From NCBI GenBank assembly GCA_023405815.1, contig JAEXXM010000084.1:62001-126000 (forward strand): a stretch of 64,000 nt of DNA. The letters run 5' to 3'. Of this stretch, positions 34,241-43,246 are shown piece by piece (position 1 is the first letter of the stretch; every line of letters starts with the position of its first letter). Origin of the DNA: Pseudomonadota bacterium (GTDB lineage Bacteria; Pseudomonadota; Alphaproteobacteria; Rhizobiales; Hyphomicrobiaceae). A program made the translations under genes and the position numbers. The notes below the pieces were generated by a model. That model made no database searches and was not told the DNA's origin. It saw only the letters and a program-made list of their open reading frames with translations.

Positions 34241-34825
34241 GTGGCACGTCCCCAAGGACAAGGCAGAGACCGCGGCGGTCGCGATCGCGAGGAGCGTGAT
34301 AGCGAGTTCACCGAGAAGCTCGTTCACATCAACCGCGTCGCCAAGGTCGTGAAGGGCGGCAAGCGCTTCGGCTTTGCCGCGCTGGTGGTCGTGGGCGACC
34401 TCAAGGGCCGCGTCGGCTTCGGCCACGGCAAGGCGCGCGAGGTGCCTGAGGCCATCCGCAAGGCGACCGAGAGCGCCAAGCGCTCGCTGCTGCGCGTGCC
34501 GCTGCGCGATGCGCGCACGCTGCATCACGACAGCGAGGGGCGTCACGGCTCGGGCAAGGTCGTGCTGCGCTCGGCTCCTCCCGGCACCGGCATTATCGCC
34601 GGCGGCGCCATGCGCGCCGTGTTCGAGATGCTCGGCGTGCATGACGTCGTCGCCAAGTCGCTCGGCTCGACCAACCCCTACAACGTGGTGCGCGCCACCT
34701 TCGATGCCCTGAAGCATCAGGAGAACCCGCGCGCCGTCGCCGCCCGCCGCAACAAGAAGGTGAGCGAGATCGTCTCGCGCCGCCGTGACGGATCGGCTGC
34801 CGGCGAGGCTGCCGCCGAGGCGTAA
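34241..34825 (+). CDS. rpsE: 30S ribosomal protein S5
   Basis: S5 contributes to decoding accuracy and mRNA helicase activity. It has 194 residues. The N-terminal double-stranded-RNA-binding domain has LVHINRVAKVVKGGKRFGF and VGDLKGRVGFGHGKA. The C-terminal domain has GTGIIAGGAMRAVFEMLG. It starts at GTG 34241 (VARPQGQGRD) with a GAGAGGAT site. Confidence 0.96.
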   Translation: MARPQGQGRDRGGRDREERDSEFTEKLVHINRVAKVVKGGKRFGFAALVVVGDLKGRVGFGHGKAREVPEAIRKATESAKRSLLRVPLRDARTLHHDSEGRHGSGKVVLRSAPPGTGIIAGGAMRAVFEMLGVHDVVAKSLGSTNPYNVVRATFDALKHQENPRAVAARRNKKVSEIVSRRRDGSAAGEAAAEA

Positions 34826-34861
34826 GAGATTACGTCCGGTATACGCAAGGAACGAAGTGTC

Positions 34862-35065
34862 ATGGCCAAGAAGACCATCACCGTCGAGCAGATTGCCAGC
34901 GCCAACCGTCGTCCTGAGGTTCAGACACGGACGTTGCGCGGGCTCGGCCTCGACAAGCTGCACCGTCGGCGCGAGCTGGAGGATACTCCGGCGGTGCGCG
35001 GCATGATCAACTCCATTCCGCACCTGGTGCGCATCGTCGATGCGCCGGCGGGCAAGAAATCCTAA
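34862..35065 (+). CDS. rpmD: 50S ribosomal protein L30
   Basis: L30 is a small single-domain 50S protein. It has 67 residues: TITVEQIASANRRPEVQTRTLRGLGLDKLH and the C-terminal NSIPHLVRIVD are typical. Ribosome site AAGGAACG. Normal length. Confidence 0.96.
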   Translation: MAKKTITVEQIASANRRPEVQTRTLRGLGLDKLHRRRELEDTPAVRGMINSIPHLVRIVDAPAGKKS

Positions 35066-35079
35066 GGAGCTAGAGTCCG

Positions 35080-35634
35080 ATGCGGCTCAACGAGATCAAG
35101 GACAAGCACGGCGCCCGCAAGGAGCGTCTGCGCATCGGCCGCGGCATCGGCTCGGGGCTCGGCAAGACCGGCGGCCGCGGCGGCAAGGGCCAGACGGCAC
35201 GTACCGGCGTTGCCATCGGCGGCTTCGAAGGCGGCCAGATGCCACTGCATCGGCGCCTGCCGAAGCGCGGCTTCAACAAGTGGCGCCGCAAGGATTACAA
35301 CGAGATCAACATCGGCACGCTGCAGCAGGCGATCGACGACAAGCGTCTCGACGCCAGCAAGCCCGTGGACCTCGATGCGCTCGTTGCCGCCGGCGTGATC
35401 CGCCGCGGCAAGGACGGCCTGCGCCTGTTGGGCACGGGCGAGATCAAGGCGAAGGTGGCCCTGACCGTCGATCATGCCTCCGGCACTGCCCGGGCGGCGA
35501 TCGAGAAGGCCGGCGGCTCGGTTACCCTAATCGAGAAGAAGGTGCTTCCGGCCGACGAGGCGAAGCGCAAGAAGACTCAGGCCAAGAAGAATGCCGCGGC
35601 CAACAAGAAGCCGGCCGGGGCCAGCGAGGAATAA
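35080..35634 (+). CDS. rplO: 50S ribosomal protein L15 with Lys/Ala-rich tail
   Basis: L15 is a late-assembling core protein. The glycine-rich N-terminus (RLRIGRGIGSGLGKTGGRGGKGQ) and GFEGGQMPLHRRLPKRGF are standard. At 184 residues it is about 25 longer than usual, because of a Lys/Ala-rich tail like those on L22 and the front of L5. secY follows after 150 bases in which I see no gene or clear promoter. Confidence 0.95.
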   Translation: MRLNEIKDKHGARKERLRIGRGIGSGLGKTGGRGGKGQTARTGVAIGGFEGGQMPLHRRLPKRGFNKWRRKDYNEINIGTLQQAIDDKRLDASKPVDLDALVAAGVIRRGKDGLRLLGTGEIKAKVALTVDHASGTARAAIEKAGGSVTLIEKKVLPADEAKRKKTQAKKNAAANKKPAGASEE

Positions 35635-35784
35635 ACCTTGGCGCAGTTAGGCGTCGGCTGCGCGCGCGGCCGGCGCTAAAGTGACGGCGGCGTTGCCGCA
35701 CCCGGGGCGGGCTCCCATCTTAGGCGAGGGGACAACCACAGGGCGGCCCACTGCCAGGGGCGCGAAGGTCGGGAGAAACGAACA

Positions 35785-37140
35785 ATGGTATCCGCTGCCG
35801 AGCAGCTTGCCGCCAATCTGAACTTTGGCGCCTTCGCCAAGGCCGATGATCTCAAGCGCCGCATCTACTTCACGCTCGGTGCGCTCATCGTCTATCGCTT
35901 CGGCACCTTCATCCCGCTGCCAGGCATCAATCCGGTTGCCTTTGCGCAGACGTTCAACGCCAACGCCGGCGGCATCCTCGGCATGTTCAACATGTTCGCG
36001 GGCGGTGCGGTGGAGCGCATGGCGATCTTCGCGCTCAACATCATGCCGTACATCTCGGCATCGATCATCATGCAGCTGATGAGCTCGATGTCGCCGAAGC
36101 TCGAGGCCCTGAAGAAGGAAGGCGAGCAGGGGCGCAAGCAGATCAACCAGTACACGCGCTATCTCACGGTCGTGCTTGCTGCGTTCCAGGCCTATGGAAT
36201 CGCCATCGGCCTCGAAGGCTCGCACAGCGCGGCGGGGCCGGTCGTCATCGACCCGGGCTGGTTCTTCCGCATCACCACCGTCATCACGCTGGTCGGCGGC
36301 ACGCTGTTCCTGATGTGGCTCGGCGAGCAGATCACGCAGCGCGGCGTCGGCAACGGCATCTCGCTCATCATCTTCGCCGGCATCGTCGCCGGGCTGCCTA
36401 CGGCGCTGGTCGGATTGTTCGAGCTCGCGCGCACAGGCTCGCTCTCGGTCGGCCTGCTGCTGGGCCTCATTGCCCTGATGCTGTTCGTCGTCGCGGCCAT
36501 CGTGTTCATGGAGCGCGCGCAGCGCCGCCTCTTGATTCAGTATCCGAAGAGGCAGGTCGGCAATCGCATGTTCCAAGGCGATTCCTCGCACCTGCCGCTG
36601 AAGCTCAACTCCGCTGGTGTCATCCCGCCGATCTTCGCCTCATCGCTCTTGCTGCTGCCGATCACGGCGGCGCAGTTCACCGCCGGCCAGGGGCCGTCGT
36701 GGCTCAACGAGCTGACGGCGGCGCTGGGCTCAGGCCAGCCACTGCACATCCTCCTCTACGTGGCGCTGATCATCTTCTTCGCGTTCTTCTACACCGCGGT
36801 GGTGTTCAATCCGAAGGAGACGGCCGACAACCTGCGCAAGTACGGCGGGTTCCTGCCCGGTATCCGCCCGGGCGAGAAGACGGCGGAGTACATCGACTAC
36901 GTCCTGACGCGCATCACGGTCGTCGGTGCGCTCTATCTCGCCGCAGTCTGCGTATTGCCTGAAATACTCATTTCCTATGCCGCCGTGCCGTTCTACTTTG
37001 GCGGCACCTCGCTGCTCATCGCGGTGAGCGTGACCATGGATACCGTGGCACAGGTGCAGAGCCATCTGCTCGCGCACCAGTACGAAGGCCTTATCAAAAA
37101 GGCCAAGCTAAGAGGCGCGACGGGACGAGGGCGGAGATGA
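35785..37140 (+). CDS. secY: preprotein translocase subunit SecY
   Basis: The pore subunit of the Sec channel in the inner membrane. It has 451 residues with ten predicted membrane helices. Signatures: GTFIPLPGINP near the N-terminus, NIMPYISASIIMQL, GERITQ-like GEQITQRGVGNGISLIIFAGIV, and FNPKETADNLRKYGGFLPGIRPG. The partner secE is at 8522. The last four bases overlap the adk start (ATGA). Confidence 0.98.
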   Translation: MVSAAEQLAANLNFGAFAKADDLKRRIYFTLGALIVYRFGTFIPLPGINPVAFAQTFNANAGGILGMFNMFAGGAVERMAIFALNIMPYISASIIMQLMSSMSPKLEALKKEGEQGRKQINQYTRYLTVVLAAFQAYGIAIGLEGSHSAAGPVVIDPGWFFRITTVITLVGGTLFLMWLGEQITQRGVGNGISLIIFAGIVAGLPTALVGLFELARTGSLSVGLLLGLIALMLFVVAAIVFMERAQRRLLIQYPKRQVGNRMFQGDSSHLPLKLNSAGVIPPIFASSLLLLPITAAQFTAGQGPSWLNELTAALGSGQPLHILLYVALIIFFAFFYTAVVFNPKETADNLRKYGGFLPGIRPGEKTAEYIDYVLTRITVVGALYLAAVCVLPEILISYAAVPFYFGGTSLLIAVSVTMDTVAQVQSHLLAHQYEGLIKKAKLRGATGRGRR

Positions 37141-37730
37141 ACTTGATCCTGCTGGGTCCACCTGGAGCCGGCAAAGGAACGCAAGCCGAGAATCTTGCCA
37201 AGAAGCGTGGGCTCGTCCAGCTTTCGACGGGTGACATGCTCCGCCAGGCCGTCAAGGCCGGCACGCCGGTGGGCCGGGAAGCCAGCGCCATTATGGAAGC
37301 TGGCGGGCTGGTGCCCGACGAGGTGGTGATCAAGCTCATCGCCGAGCGGATCGAGGCGCCCGATTGCGCCAACGGCTTCATTCTCGACGGCTTCCCGCGC
37401 ACCTTGAAGCAGGCGGCGGCGCTCGATGCGTTGCTGGCCTCAAAGGGCAAGAAGCTCGATGCCGTGGTCGAGCTGAAGGTCAACGACGGGGCTCTCGCTG
37501 GACGCATCGAGAACCGTGCGCGGGAGACCATCGCAGCCGGTGGCGTGCCGCGCAGCGACGACAATGCCGAGGCCCTCAAGACCCGTCTCATGGCGTACTA
37601 CCGCGAGACGGCGCCGTTGATTGGTTACTACTTCGCCAAGGGTAAACTGAGCTGCGTCGATGGCATGGCGCCGATCCCGGAGGTTGCCGCGCAATTGGAC
37701 AACGTTCTGAACAGCGTCGTCGCAGCTTAA
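37137..37730 (+). CDS. adk: adenylate kinase
   Basis: It converts ATP and AMP to two ADP in the cytoplasm. It has 197 residues with the Walker A motif GPPGAGKGTQ, the AMP-binding DMLRQAVKAGTPVG segment and DGFPRTLKQA. The lid is the short form without zinc cysteines, as in many alphaproteobacteria. It overlaps secY by 4 bases, so its expression is coupled to secretion and ribosomal genes. Confidence 0.97.
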   Translation: MNLILLGPPGAGKGTQAENLAKKRGLVQLSTGDMLRQAVKAGTPVGREASAIMEAGGLVPDEVVIKLIAERIEAPDCANGFILDGFPRTLKQAAALDALLASKGKKLDAVVELKVNDGALAGRIENRARETIAAGGVPRSDDNAEALKTRLMAYYRETAPLIGYYFAKGKLSCVDGMAPIPEVAAQLDNVLNSVVAA

Positions 37731-37749
37731 AAAAACCATTATCGGACAA

Positions 37750-37778
37750 TTGACGGATACGTAGTGCTTCGGTACAAC
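37750..37778 (+). promoter_or_regulatory. sigma-70-type promoter of the alpha operon
   Basis: TTGACG (37750-37755) and TACAAC (37773-37778) are spaced by 17 bases, giving a start near 37785 and a 150-base leader before rpsM. The leader has an inverted repeat GCCCGT/ACGGGC (37807-37812 with 37824-37829). This gives rpsM-rpsK-rpoA-rplQ its own promoter after adk. The leader could host S4-type feedback, which is inferred only. Confidence 0.65.
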
Positions 37779-37933
37779 ACCGCGTTCTTAACGCACGCTC
37801 GAAACCGCCCGTTCTCGAGACAGACGGGCTGGAGAGGTGCGTTTTTGGCGCAGAAAGACTAAGAGCAGCGGGATTGCCGCGTCGGGGGCGGCGAGCCTAA
37901 AGCCGGCGGCAATCGATACCTCAGGAGAGACGT

Positions 37934-38305
37934 GTGGCCCGTATCGCAGGCGTCAACATTCCGACGCAGAAGCGCGTAGTCATCGCGCTGCAGTACATTC
38001 ATGGCATTGGTCCCAAGTTCGCCACGGACATTTGCACCAAGGTCGGCATTCCGGCCGAGCGGCGCGTCAACGAGCTGACCGACGCCGAGGTGCTGCAGAT
38101 TCGCGAGACGATCGACCGCGACTATCTGGTCGAGGGCGACCTGCGCCGCGAGGTCATCACCAACATCAAGCGCCTGATGGATCTCGGCTGTTACCGCGGC
38201 CTGCGTCACCGCAAGGGGCTGCCGGTCCGCGGCCAGCGCACGCACACCAACGCGCGCACCCGCAAGGGTCCGGCAAAGCCGATCGCCGGCAAGAAGAAGG
38301 CCTGA
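37934..38305 (+). CDS. rpsM: 30S ribosomal protein S13
   Basis: S13 contacts the P-site tRNA and forms a bridge to the 50S subunit. It has 123 residues from GTG 37934 (ARIAGVNIPTQKR), after an AGGAGAGA site. YIHGIGPKFATDIC and GLPVRGQRTHTNARTRKGP are family signatures. Normal length. Confidence 0.97.
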   Translation: MARIAGVNIPTQKRVVIALQYIHGIGPKFATDICTKVGIPAERRVNELTDAEVLQIRETIDRDYLVEGDLRREVITNIKRLMDLGCYRGLRHRKGLPVRGQRTHTNARTRKGPAKPIAGKKKA

Positions 38306-38402
38306 TCGCAATTCCTCAGTGACGGCCGCATGGGCTGTCCCTACACGTTTTTGACGAACTTCGCATGACGGGCCGCAGGGCGGCTCCTGGAGACAGCAAC
38401 GG

Positions 38403-38810
38403 ATGGCCAAGGATACGACCGCTCCCGCAGGACGCGCCAAGGTGCGCCGCCGCGAGAAGAAGAACATCACGTCGGGCGTTGCGCACGTCAATGCCTCGTT
38501 CAACAACACGATGATCACCATAACCGACGCACAGGGCAACACCATCGCCTGGTCGTCGTCGGGCACGAAGGGCTTCAAGGGCTCGCGCAAGTCGACGCCG
38601 TATGCGGCGCAGGTCGCTGCCGAGGATGCCGGCCGCAAGGCGCAGGAGCACGGCATGAGGATCCTCGAGGTCGAGGTTTGCGGGCCGGGCTCGGGCCGTG
38701 AGTCGGCCTTGCGCGCGCTGCAGTCGGTCGGGTTCCAGATCACCTCGATCCGCGACGTGACGCCGATCCCGCACAACGGTTGCCGTCCGCGCAAGCGTCG
38801 TCGCGTCTAA
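38403..38810 (+). CDS. rpsK: 30S ribosomal protein S11
   Basis: S11 lies in the 30S platform near the E site. It has 135 residues, a few more than usual at the N-terminus. Conserved: GVAHVNASFNNTMITITDAQGN, WSSSGTKGFKGSRKSTPYAAQ and IRDVTPIPHNGCRPRKRRRV. It is followed by a hairpin before rpoA. Confidence 0.97.
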   Translation: MAKDTTAPAGRAKVRRREKKNITSGVAHVNASFNNTMITITDAQGNTIAWSSSGTKGFKGSRKSTPYAAQVAAEDAGRKAQEHGMRILEVEVCGPGSGRESALRALQSVGFQITSIRDVTPIPHNGCRPRKRRRV

Positions 38811-38818
38811 GATTTCCC

Positions 38819-38847
38819 GGCGGGACGAAGAGGCTTTCCGTCCCGCC
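38819..38847 (+). repeat. hairpin between rpsK and rpoA
   Basis: A perfect 9-base stem, GGCGGGACG (38819-38827) with CGTCCCGCC (38839-38847), has an 11-base loop and no T-run. It lies 8 bases after rpsK and may be a partial attenuator setting RpoA levels. Confidence 0.4.
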
Positions 38848-38934
38848 GTGCGCCGCTCGAAGCGCGCGCTGTCGCAAGCTCAATTCAATTCGCCTGCCAC
38901 CCCCGGCGCAGGCGTCTAGGTAGCGAGGCACCCC

Positions 38935-39960
38935 GTGGTGAACGTTCTACAGAAGAACTGGCAAGACCTGATCAAGCCGAACAAGCTGGACGTGGCTTCG
39001 GGCCGCGACCGTAGCCGCATCGCGACCGTCGTCGCCGAGCCGCTGGAGCGCGGCTTCGGCATGACGCTCGGGAACGCGCTGCGCCGCGTGCTGCTGTCGT
39101 CGCTGCAGGGCGCCGCGATCAAGACGGTGCAGATCGACGGCGTGCTGCACGAGTTCTCCTCCATCCCTTCGGTGCGTGAGGATGTCACCAACATCATCCT
39201 CAACATCAAGGAGATCGCGCTGCGCATTCACTCCGAGGGTGTGAAGCGCATGGTGCTCAAGAAGGAAGGCGGCGGCCCGGTCCGCGCCAAGGACATCGAG
39301 GCCGGCCCCGATGTCGAGATCCTCAATCCCGAGCACGTGATCTGCACCCTCGACCAGGGCGCCGCGATCCGCATGGAGTTCACCGCGGACATGGGCAAGG
39401 GCTACGTCCCTGCCGAGCGCAACCGGCCGGAGGACGCGCCGATCGGCCTCATCCCGGTCGACAGCCTCTACAGCCCGGTGAAGAAGGTCTCCTACAAGGT
39501 TGAGAACACGCGCGAGGGCCAAATCCTCGACTACGACAAGCTGACGATGACCGTCGAGACCGACGGCTCGGTGAAGCCTGAGGATGCCATCGCGCTCGCC
39601 GCCCGCATCCTGCAGGACCAGCTCGCGGTGTTCATCAACTTCGAGGAGCCGAAGAAGGCCGTCGAGGAGACGCGCCATCCGGAGCTCGCCTTCAACGCCG
39701 CGCTGCTCAAGAAGGTGGACGAGCTCGAGCTCTCGGTGCGCTCGGCGAACTGCCTGAAGAACGACAACATCGTCTACATCGGCGACCTGATCCAGAAGAC
39801 CGAGGCGGAGATGCTGCGCACTCCGAACTTCGGCCGCAAGTCGCTGAACGAGATCAAGGAGGTTCTGGCCTCCATGGGTCTGCACCTCGGCATGGAAGTG
39901 CCGAACTGGCCGCCGGACAACATCGAAGAGCTGGCCAAGCGCTTCGAGGACCAGTACTAA
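38935..39960 (+). CDS. rpoA: DNA-directed RNA polymerase subunit alpha
   Basis: The alpha subunit assembles RNA polymerase and contacts activators and UP elements. It has 341 residues from GTG 38935; a second GTG is the next codon. The N-terminal domain has GFGMTLGNALRRVLLSS, and the C-terminal domain has LKNDNIVYIGDLIQKTE and FGRKSLNEIKEVL. Normal length. Confidence 0.98.
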   Translation: MVNVLQKNWQDLIKPNKLDVASGRDRSRIATVVAEPLERGFGMTLGNALRRVLLSSLQGAAIKTVQIDGVLHEFSSIPSVREDVTNIILNIKEIALRIHSEGVKRMVLKKEGGGPVRAKDIEAGPDVEILNPEHVICTLDQGAAIRMEFTADMGKGYVPAERNRPEDAPIGLIPVDSLYSPVKKVSYKVENTREGQILDYDKLTMTVETDGSVKPEDAIALAARILQDQLAVFINFEEPKKAVEETRHPELAFNAALLKKVDELELSVRSANCLKNDNIVYIGDLIQKTEAEMLRTPNFGRKSLNEIKEVLASMGLHLGMEVPNWPPDNIEELAKRFEDQY

Positions 39961-40081
39961 GCCGGCCGTAGGCGGCAGGGTGCTCGCAAGAGGCCAGCTG
40001 CCGCCACGGCTATTTGACGACTGAGGCAATCAAGGCGGGGCCATAGAACCCCCCATTGCACAACGTAAGGGAACGACGACG

Positions 40082-40510
40082 ATGCGACACAAGAAGCTGG
40101 GCCGCCGGTTCAGCCGCGACAGCGGCCATCGCCAGGCGATGTTTTCCAACATGGCGGCCGCACTCATCAAGCACGAGCAGATCGTCACCACGCTGCCGAA
40201 GGCCAAGGACCTGAAGCGCGTCGTGGAGAAGTACATCACGCTCGCCAAGCGTGGTGATCTCAACTCGCGCCGTCTCGCTGCTTCCCGCCTGCGCGATGAA
40301 GATCAGGTCAAGAAGCTGTTCGACGTTCTGGGGCCGCGCTACAAGGATCGCGCCGGCGGCTACACGCGCGTCCTCAAGGCCGGCTTCCGCTACGGCGACA
40401 GTGCACCGCGCGCCGTGATCGAGCTCGTCGACCGCGACACCTCGATCAAGGGTAAGGAAGACCGCGAGCGTCACGAGGCCGAGGTCGCCGCCGCGCAGTC
40501 GGAATCCTGA
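40082..40510 (+). CDS. rplQ: 50S ribosomal protein L17
   Basis: L17 sits near the tunnel exit. It has 142 residues: MRHKKLGRRFSRDSGHRQAMFSNMA, LIKHEQIVTTLPKAKDLK and the central GGYTRVLKAGFRYGDSAPRAVIEL. Last gene of the ribosomal run; a very strong terminator follows. Confidence 0.97.
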   Translation: MRHKKLGRRFSRDSGHRQAMFSNMAAALIKHEQIVTTLPKAKDLKRVVEKYITLAKRGDLNSRRLAASRLRDEDQVKKLFDVLGPRYKDRAGGYTRVLKAGFRYGDSAPRAVIELVDRDTSIKGKEDRERHEAEVAAAQSES

Positions 40511-40563
40511 TCCAACCGACAGAGCGTCCTGGCCTAAAGGCCGGCTGACAGCTAAGCATTGCA

Positions 40564-40606
40564 CCGGGACGCAACCGCCAGAACGGTTGCGTCCCGGCTT
40601 GCGTTT
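40564..40606 (+). terminator. rho-independent terminator ending the ribosomal-protein run
   Basis: A perfect 14-base stem, CCGGGACGCAACCG (40564-40577) with its complement at 40584-40597, has a 6-base loop and is followed by CTTGCGTTT. It is the strongest terminator in the window. Confidence 0.9.
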
Positions 40607-40648
40607 CAATTGGCGCAAGCTCGGGTGGCTTAGCTGATGGAGAGCGCG

Positions 40649-41677
40649 ATGGCGGGCGAGAAGGTTCTGGTCACGGGCGCGTCGGGCTTCATCGCCAAGC
40701 ATGTTGCCGCCGAGCTGATACGCCAGGGCTACGTCGTCCAGGCCACGTTGCGCAATCTCGACCGGGCCGAGGAGACGCGCCGGGCCATCGGCAATGCGGG
40801 CGCCGCGGCGAGCGGAGTGAACTTCTTCCAGGCCGACCTCCTGTCGGACGCGGGTTGGGACGAGGCTATTGCCGGCTGCACCTATGTCGTGCACGTGGCG
40901 TCGCCGTTCCCCATCAAGCACGTGAAGGATGCCGACGAGATCATCCGCCCGGCACGCGAGGGGGCGCTGCGCGTCCTCAAGGCGGCGACCAGGGCGAAGG
41001 TGAAGCGTGTGGCCCTCACCTCGTCCATCGTCGCCATCACGATGCCGTGGCCGGAGGCCGAGATGGGGCACGTCTTCGACGAGACCGACTGGACCAACCC
41101 GTTGCGGCCGGACGCTACGCCCTACACGCGGTCGAAAGCGCTCGCCGAGCGGGCGGCATGGGACTACGTCGCCGGCACGCCGGGGGCGCCGGAGCTCAGC
41201 GTCGTCAATCCGGCGTTCGTGCTCGGGCCGGCGCCCGATGCAGATCTTTCGACCTCGGTGGAGGTGATCCGGGTGATGGGATCGGGTGCCTACCCGATGG
41301 CGCCAAAGATCGCTTTCCCGGTCAGCGATGTCCGCGACGTGGCGGTTACACACGTGCTGGCAATGACCCATCCCGAGGCCGCGGGGCAGCGCTTCATCAC
41401 CGCCAACGGCTTCCTGCGCCTTGTCGAGGTCGGCCGCCTCGTCGCCCAGGCGCTGCCGGACCTTGCCAAGAAGGTGCCGCGCGGCGAGCTGCCAGATTTC
41501 GTCGTCCGTGCGCTTTCCTTCTTCGATACGCGCCTCAAGGCGGTGCTGCCCGATCTCGGCTTCCCGCGGCCGGTAACCAATGCCAAGGCCCACAGAATAC
41601 TGGGGCAGACGTTCCACTCGCCGCAGGAGGCGGTGAAGTCGGCGGCGGCCAGCCTCAGGGCGCTGAAGGTCATCTGA
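40649..41677 (+). CDS. NAD-dependent epimerase/dihydroflavonol-reductase-like oxidoreductase
   Basis: An extended short-chain dehydrogenase, probably an NADPH aldehyde/ketone reductase. It has 342 residues from ATG 40649, which is preceded by GGAGAG; ATG 40637 is in frame. The nucleotide-binding GASGFIAKHV lies near the N-terminus, Ser/Thr in ALTSSIVAI and the catalytic Tyr-Lys in YTRSK. The domain order fits the flavonol reductase/cinnamoyl-CoA reductase group. It is a single gene after the ribosomal terminator. The substrate is unknown. Confidence 0.85.
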   Translation: MAGEKVLVTGASGFIAKHVAAELIRQGYVVQATLRNLDRAEETRRAIGNAGAAASGVNFFQADLLSDAGWDEAIAGCTYVVHVASPFPIKHVKDADEIIRPAREGALRVLKAATRAKVKRVALTSSIVAITMPWPEAEMGHVFDETDWTNPLRPDATPYTRSKALAERAAWDYVAGTPGAPELSVVNPAFVLGPAPDADLSTSVEVIRVMGSGAYPMAPKIAFPVSDVRDVAVTHVLAMTHPEAAGQRFITANGFLRLVEVGRLVAQALPDLAKKVPRGELPDFVVRALSFFDTRLKAVLPDLGFPRPVTNAKAHRILGQTFHSPQEAVKSAAASLRALKVI

Positions 41678-41811
41678 CGGCCGAGCCTTCGGGGGAGGCG
41701 TCACGGCCGCGCCATGATGGCGGGGGCTATGCTATCTGTGCGCGGTCCTCCGCTTCTGGAACAAAGCAGGATCCGCACCGACATTACCCGTGCCAAGGAT
41801 CACGACCAGAC

Positions 41812-43242
41812 ATGACCATGCCAATTGACCGTCCCATCCGTGCCGCCGCCTTGACCCTGGGGGTCCTCCTGGGCGCTTGCGCCCTGGGTGCCGAGGCACA
41901 GGAGCGCCAGCCGCCGCCCTCGCGCGAGGCGCTGCAATATTCGTATGCGCCGATCGTGAAGCGCGCGACGCCCGCGGTGGTGAACGTGTACGTGCGCTCC
42001 AAGGTGCGCACGGCAGTATCGCCATTCGCGAACGATCCATTCTTCCAGCGATTCTTCGGCGGCCGTGGCGGGTTTGGCTTGCCGCAGGAGCGCATTCAGC
42101 AGTCGCTGGGCTCGGGCGTCATCATAAGCCCTGACGGCGTGATCGTGACGAACACGCACGTCGTCAAAGGCGGCACCGACACGCAGATTCGCGTCGCGCT
42201 GTTCGACAAGCGCGAGTACGACGCGCGCATCGTCGCCCAGGACGAGCGCACCGATCTCGCCGTCCTGAAGATTGAGAAGGGCGGAAACGATTTCCCGTTC
42301 CTCCGCTTCGCCGACAGCGACAAGCTCGAGGTAGGTGACGTGGTGCTCGCCATCGGCAATCCGTTCGGCGTCGGGCAGACCGTCACGAGCGGCATCATAT
42401 CGGCGCTTGCCCGCACCGAGATGGCGCAGTCCGATACGCAGGTATTCCTGCAGACCGACGCAGCCATCAATCCCGGCAACTCGGGCGGAGCGCTGGTCGA
42501 CATGAACGGCAACCTCGTCGGCATCAACACGATGATCTTCTCGCAGTCGGGCGGCTCGGTGGGCATCGGCTTTGCCATACCCTCGAACCTCGTGCGTCTC
42601 GTTGCAGACAACGCTATTGCCGGACGCAAGATCGAGCGGCCTTGGCTCGGAGCTCAACTCGAGACCATCGACCGCGAGAAGGCTGCACTCCTGAAGCTCG
42701 ACCGCGTCACCGGTGCGGCCGTTATGAGGTTGACAAGCAACAGCCCGGCTGAGAAGGCCGGCCTGATGCTCGGCGACGTCATTGTCCGTGTGGACAACTT
42801 CGAGGTCGGGGATGCGCACTCGGTGCACTACCGGCTGACGACGCGGGGCGTCGGCAACACCAGTCGGCTGGAGGTCATTCGCAACGGCAAGCACATGACC
42901 ATCGATGTTCTGCTGCAGCCGGCGCCGAAGCCGGGCAAGGATGATGTGCGTAACCTGTCAGGCAATCATCCGTTCGACGGCGCGCGAGTTTCCAACATCC
43001 TTCCGAGCGTCGCCGACGAGCTCAATCTCGACGAGACCGACGGGGTCGTCATCGTGGCGGTGCGCTCGGGCGGCATTGCCGCGCGGCTCGATTTCCAGCC
43101 GGGTGACGTCATCGTGCAGATCGGCAAGGACAAGATCACCGACGTCATCATGCTGGACGAGATCACGCGCACGCCGCAGCGGCTGTGGAGCATCACCATC
43201 AAGCGCGGCGGCCGCACAATGAAGCTGCAGATGTCGGGTTGA
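41812..43242 (+). CDS. Do/DegP-type periplasmic serine protease
   Basis: A periplasmic heat-shock type protease/chaperone. It has 476 residues from ATG 41812 (ATG 41818 is an alternative). The signal peptide spans about residues 1-29. The trypsin-like domain has the triad His116 (TNTHVV), Asp148 (ERTDLAV) and Ser224 (GNSGG). Two PDZ domains follow (about 265-360 and 385-470). The frame is open far upstream over the reductase gene, but that is a shadow. It resembles DegQ/DegP without assigning which. rarA starts 4 bases after its stop. Confidence 0.92.
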   Translation: MTMPIDRPIRAAALTLGVLLGACALGAEAQERQPPPSREALQYSYAPIVKRATPAVVNVYVRSKVRTAVSPFANDPFFQRFFGGRGGFGLPQERIQQSLGSGVIISPDGVIVTNTHVVKGGTDTQIRVALFDKREYDARIVAQDERTDLAVLKIEKGGNDFPFLRFADSDKLEVGDVVLAIGNPFGVGQTVTSGIISALARTEMAQSDTQVFLQTDAAINPGNSGGALVDMNGNLVGINTMIFSQSGGSVGIGFAIPSNLVRLVADNAIAGRKIERPWLGAQLETIDREKAALLKLDRVTGAAVMRLTSNSPAEKAGLMLGDVIVRVDNFEVGDAHSVHYRLTTRGVGNTSRLEVIRNGKHMTIDVLLQPAPKPGKDDVRNLSGNHPFDGARVSNILPSVADELNLDETDGVVIVAVRSGGIAARLDFQPGDVIVQIGKDKITDVIMLDEITRTPQRLWSITIKRGGRTMKLQMSG

Positions 43243-43246
43243 AAAG

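Noticed and set aside
40855..41811. Long upstream extension of the DegP-type protease frame
   Set aside because: It overlaps the reductase gene in another frame. The protease signal peptide starts at 41812.
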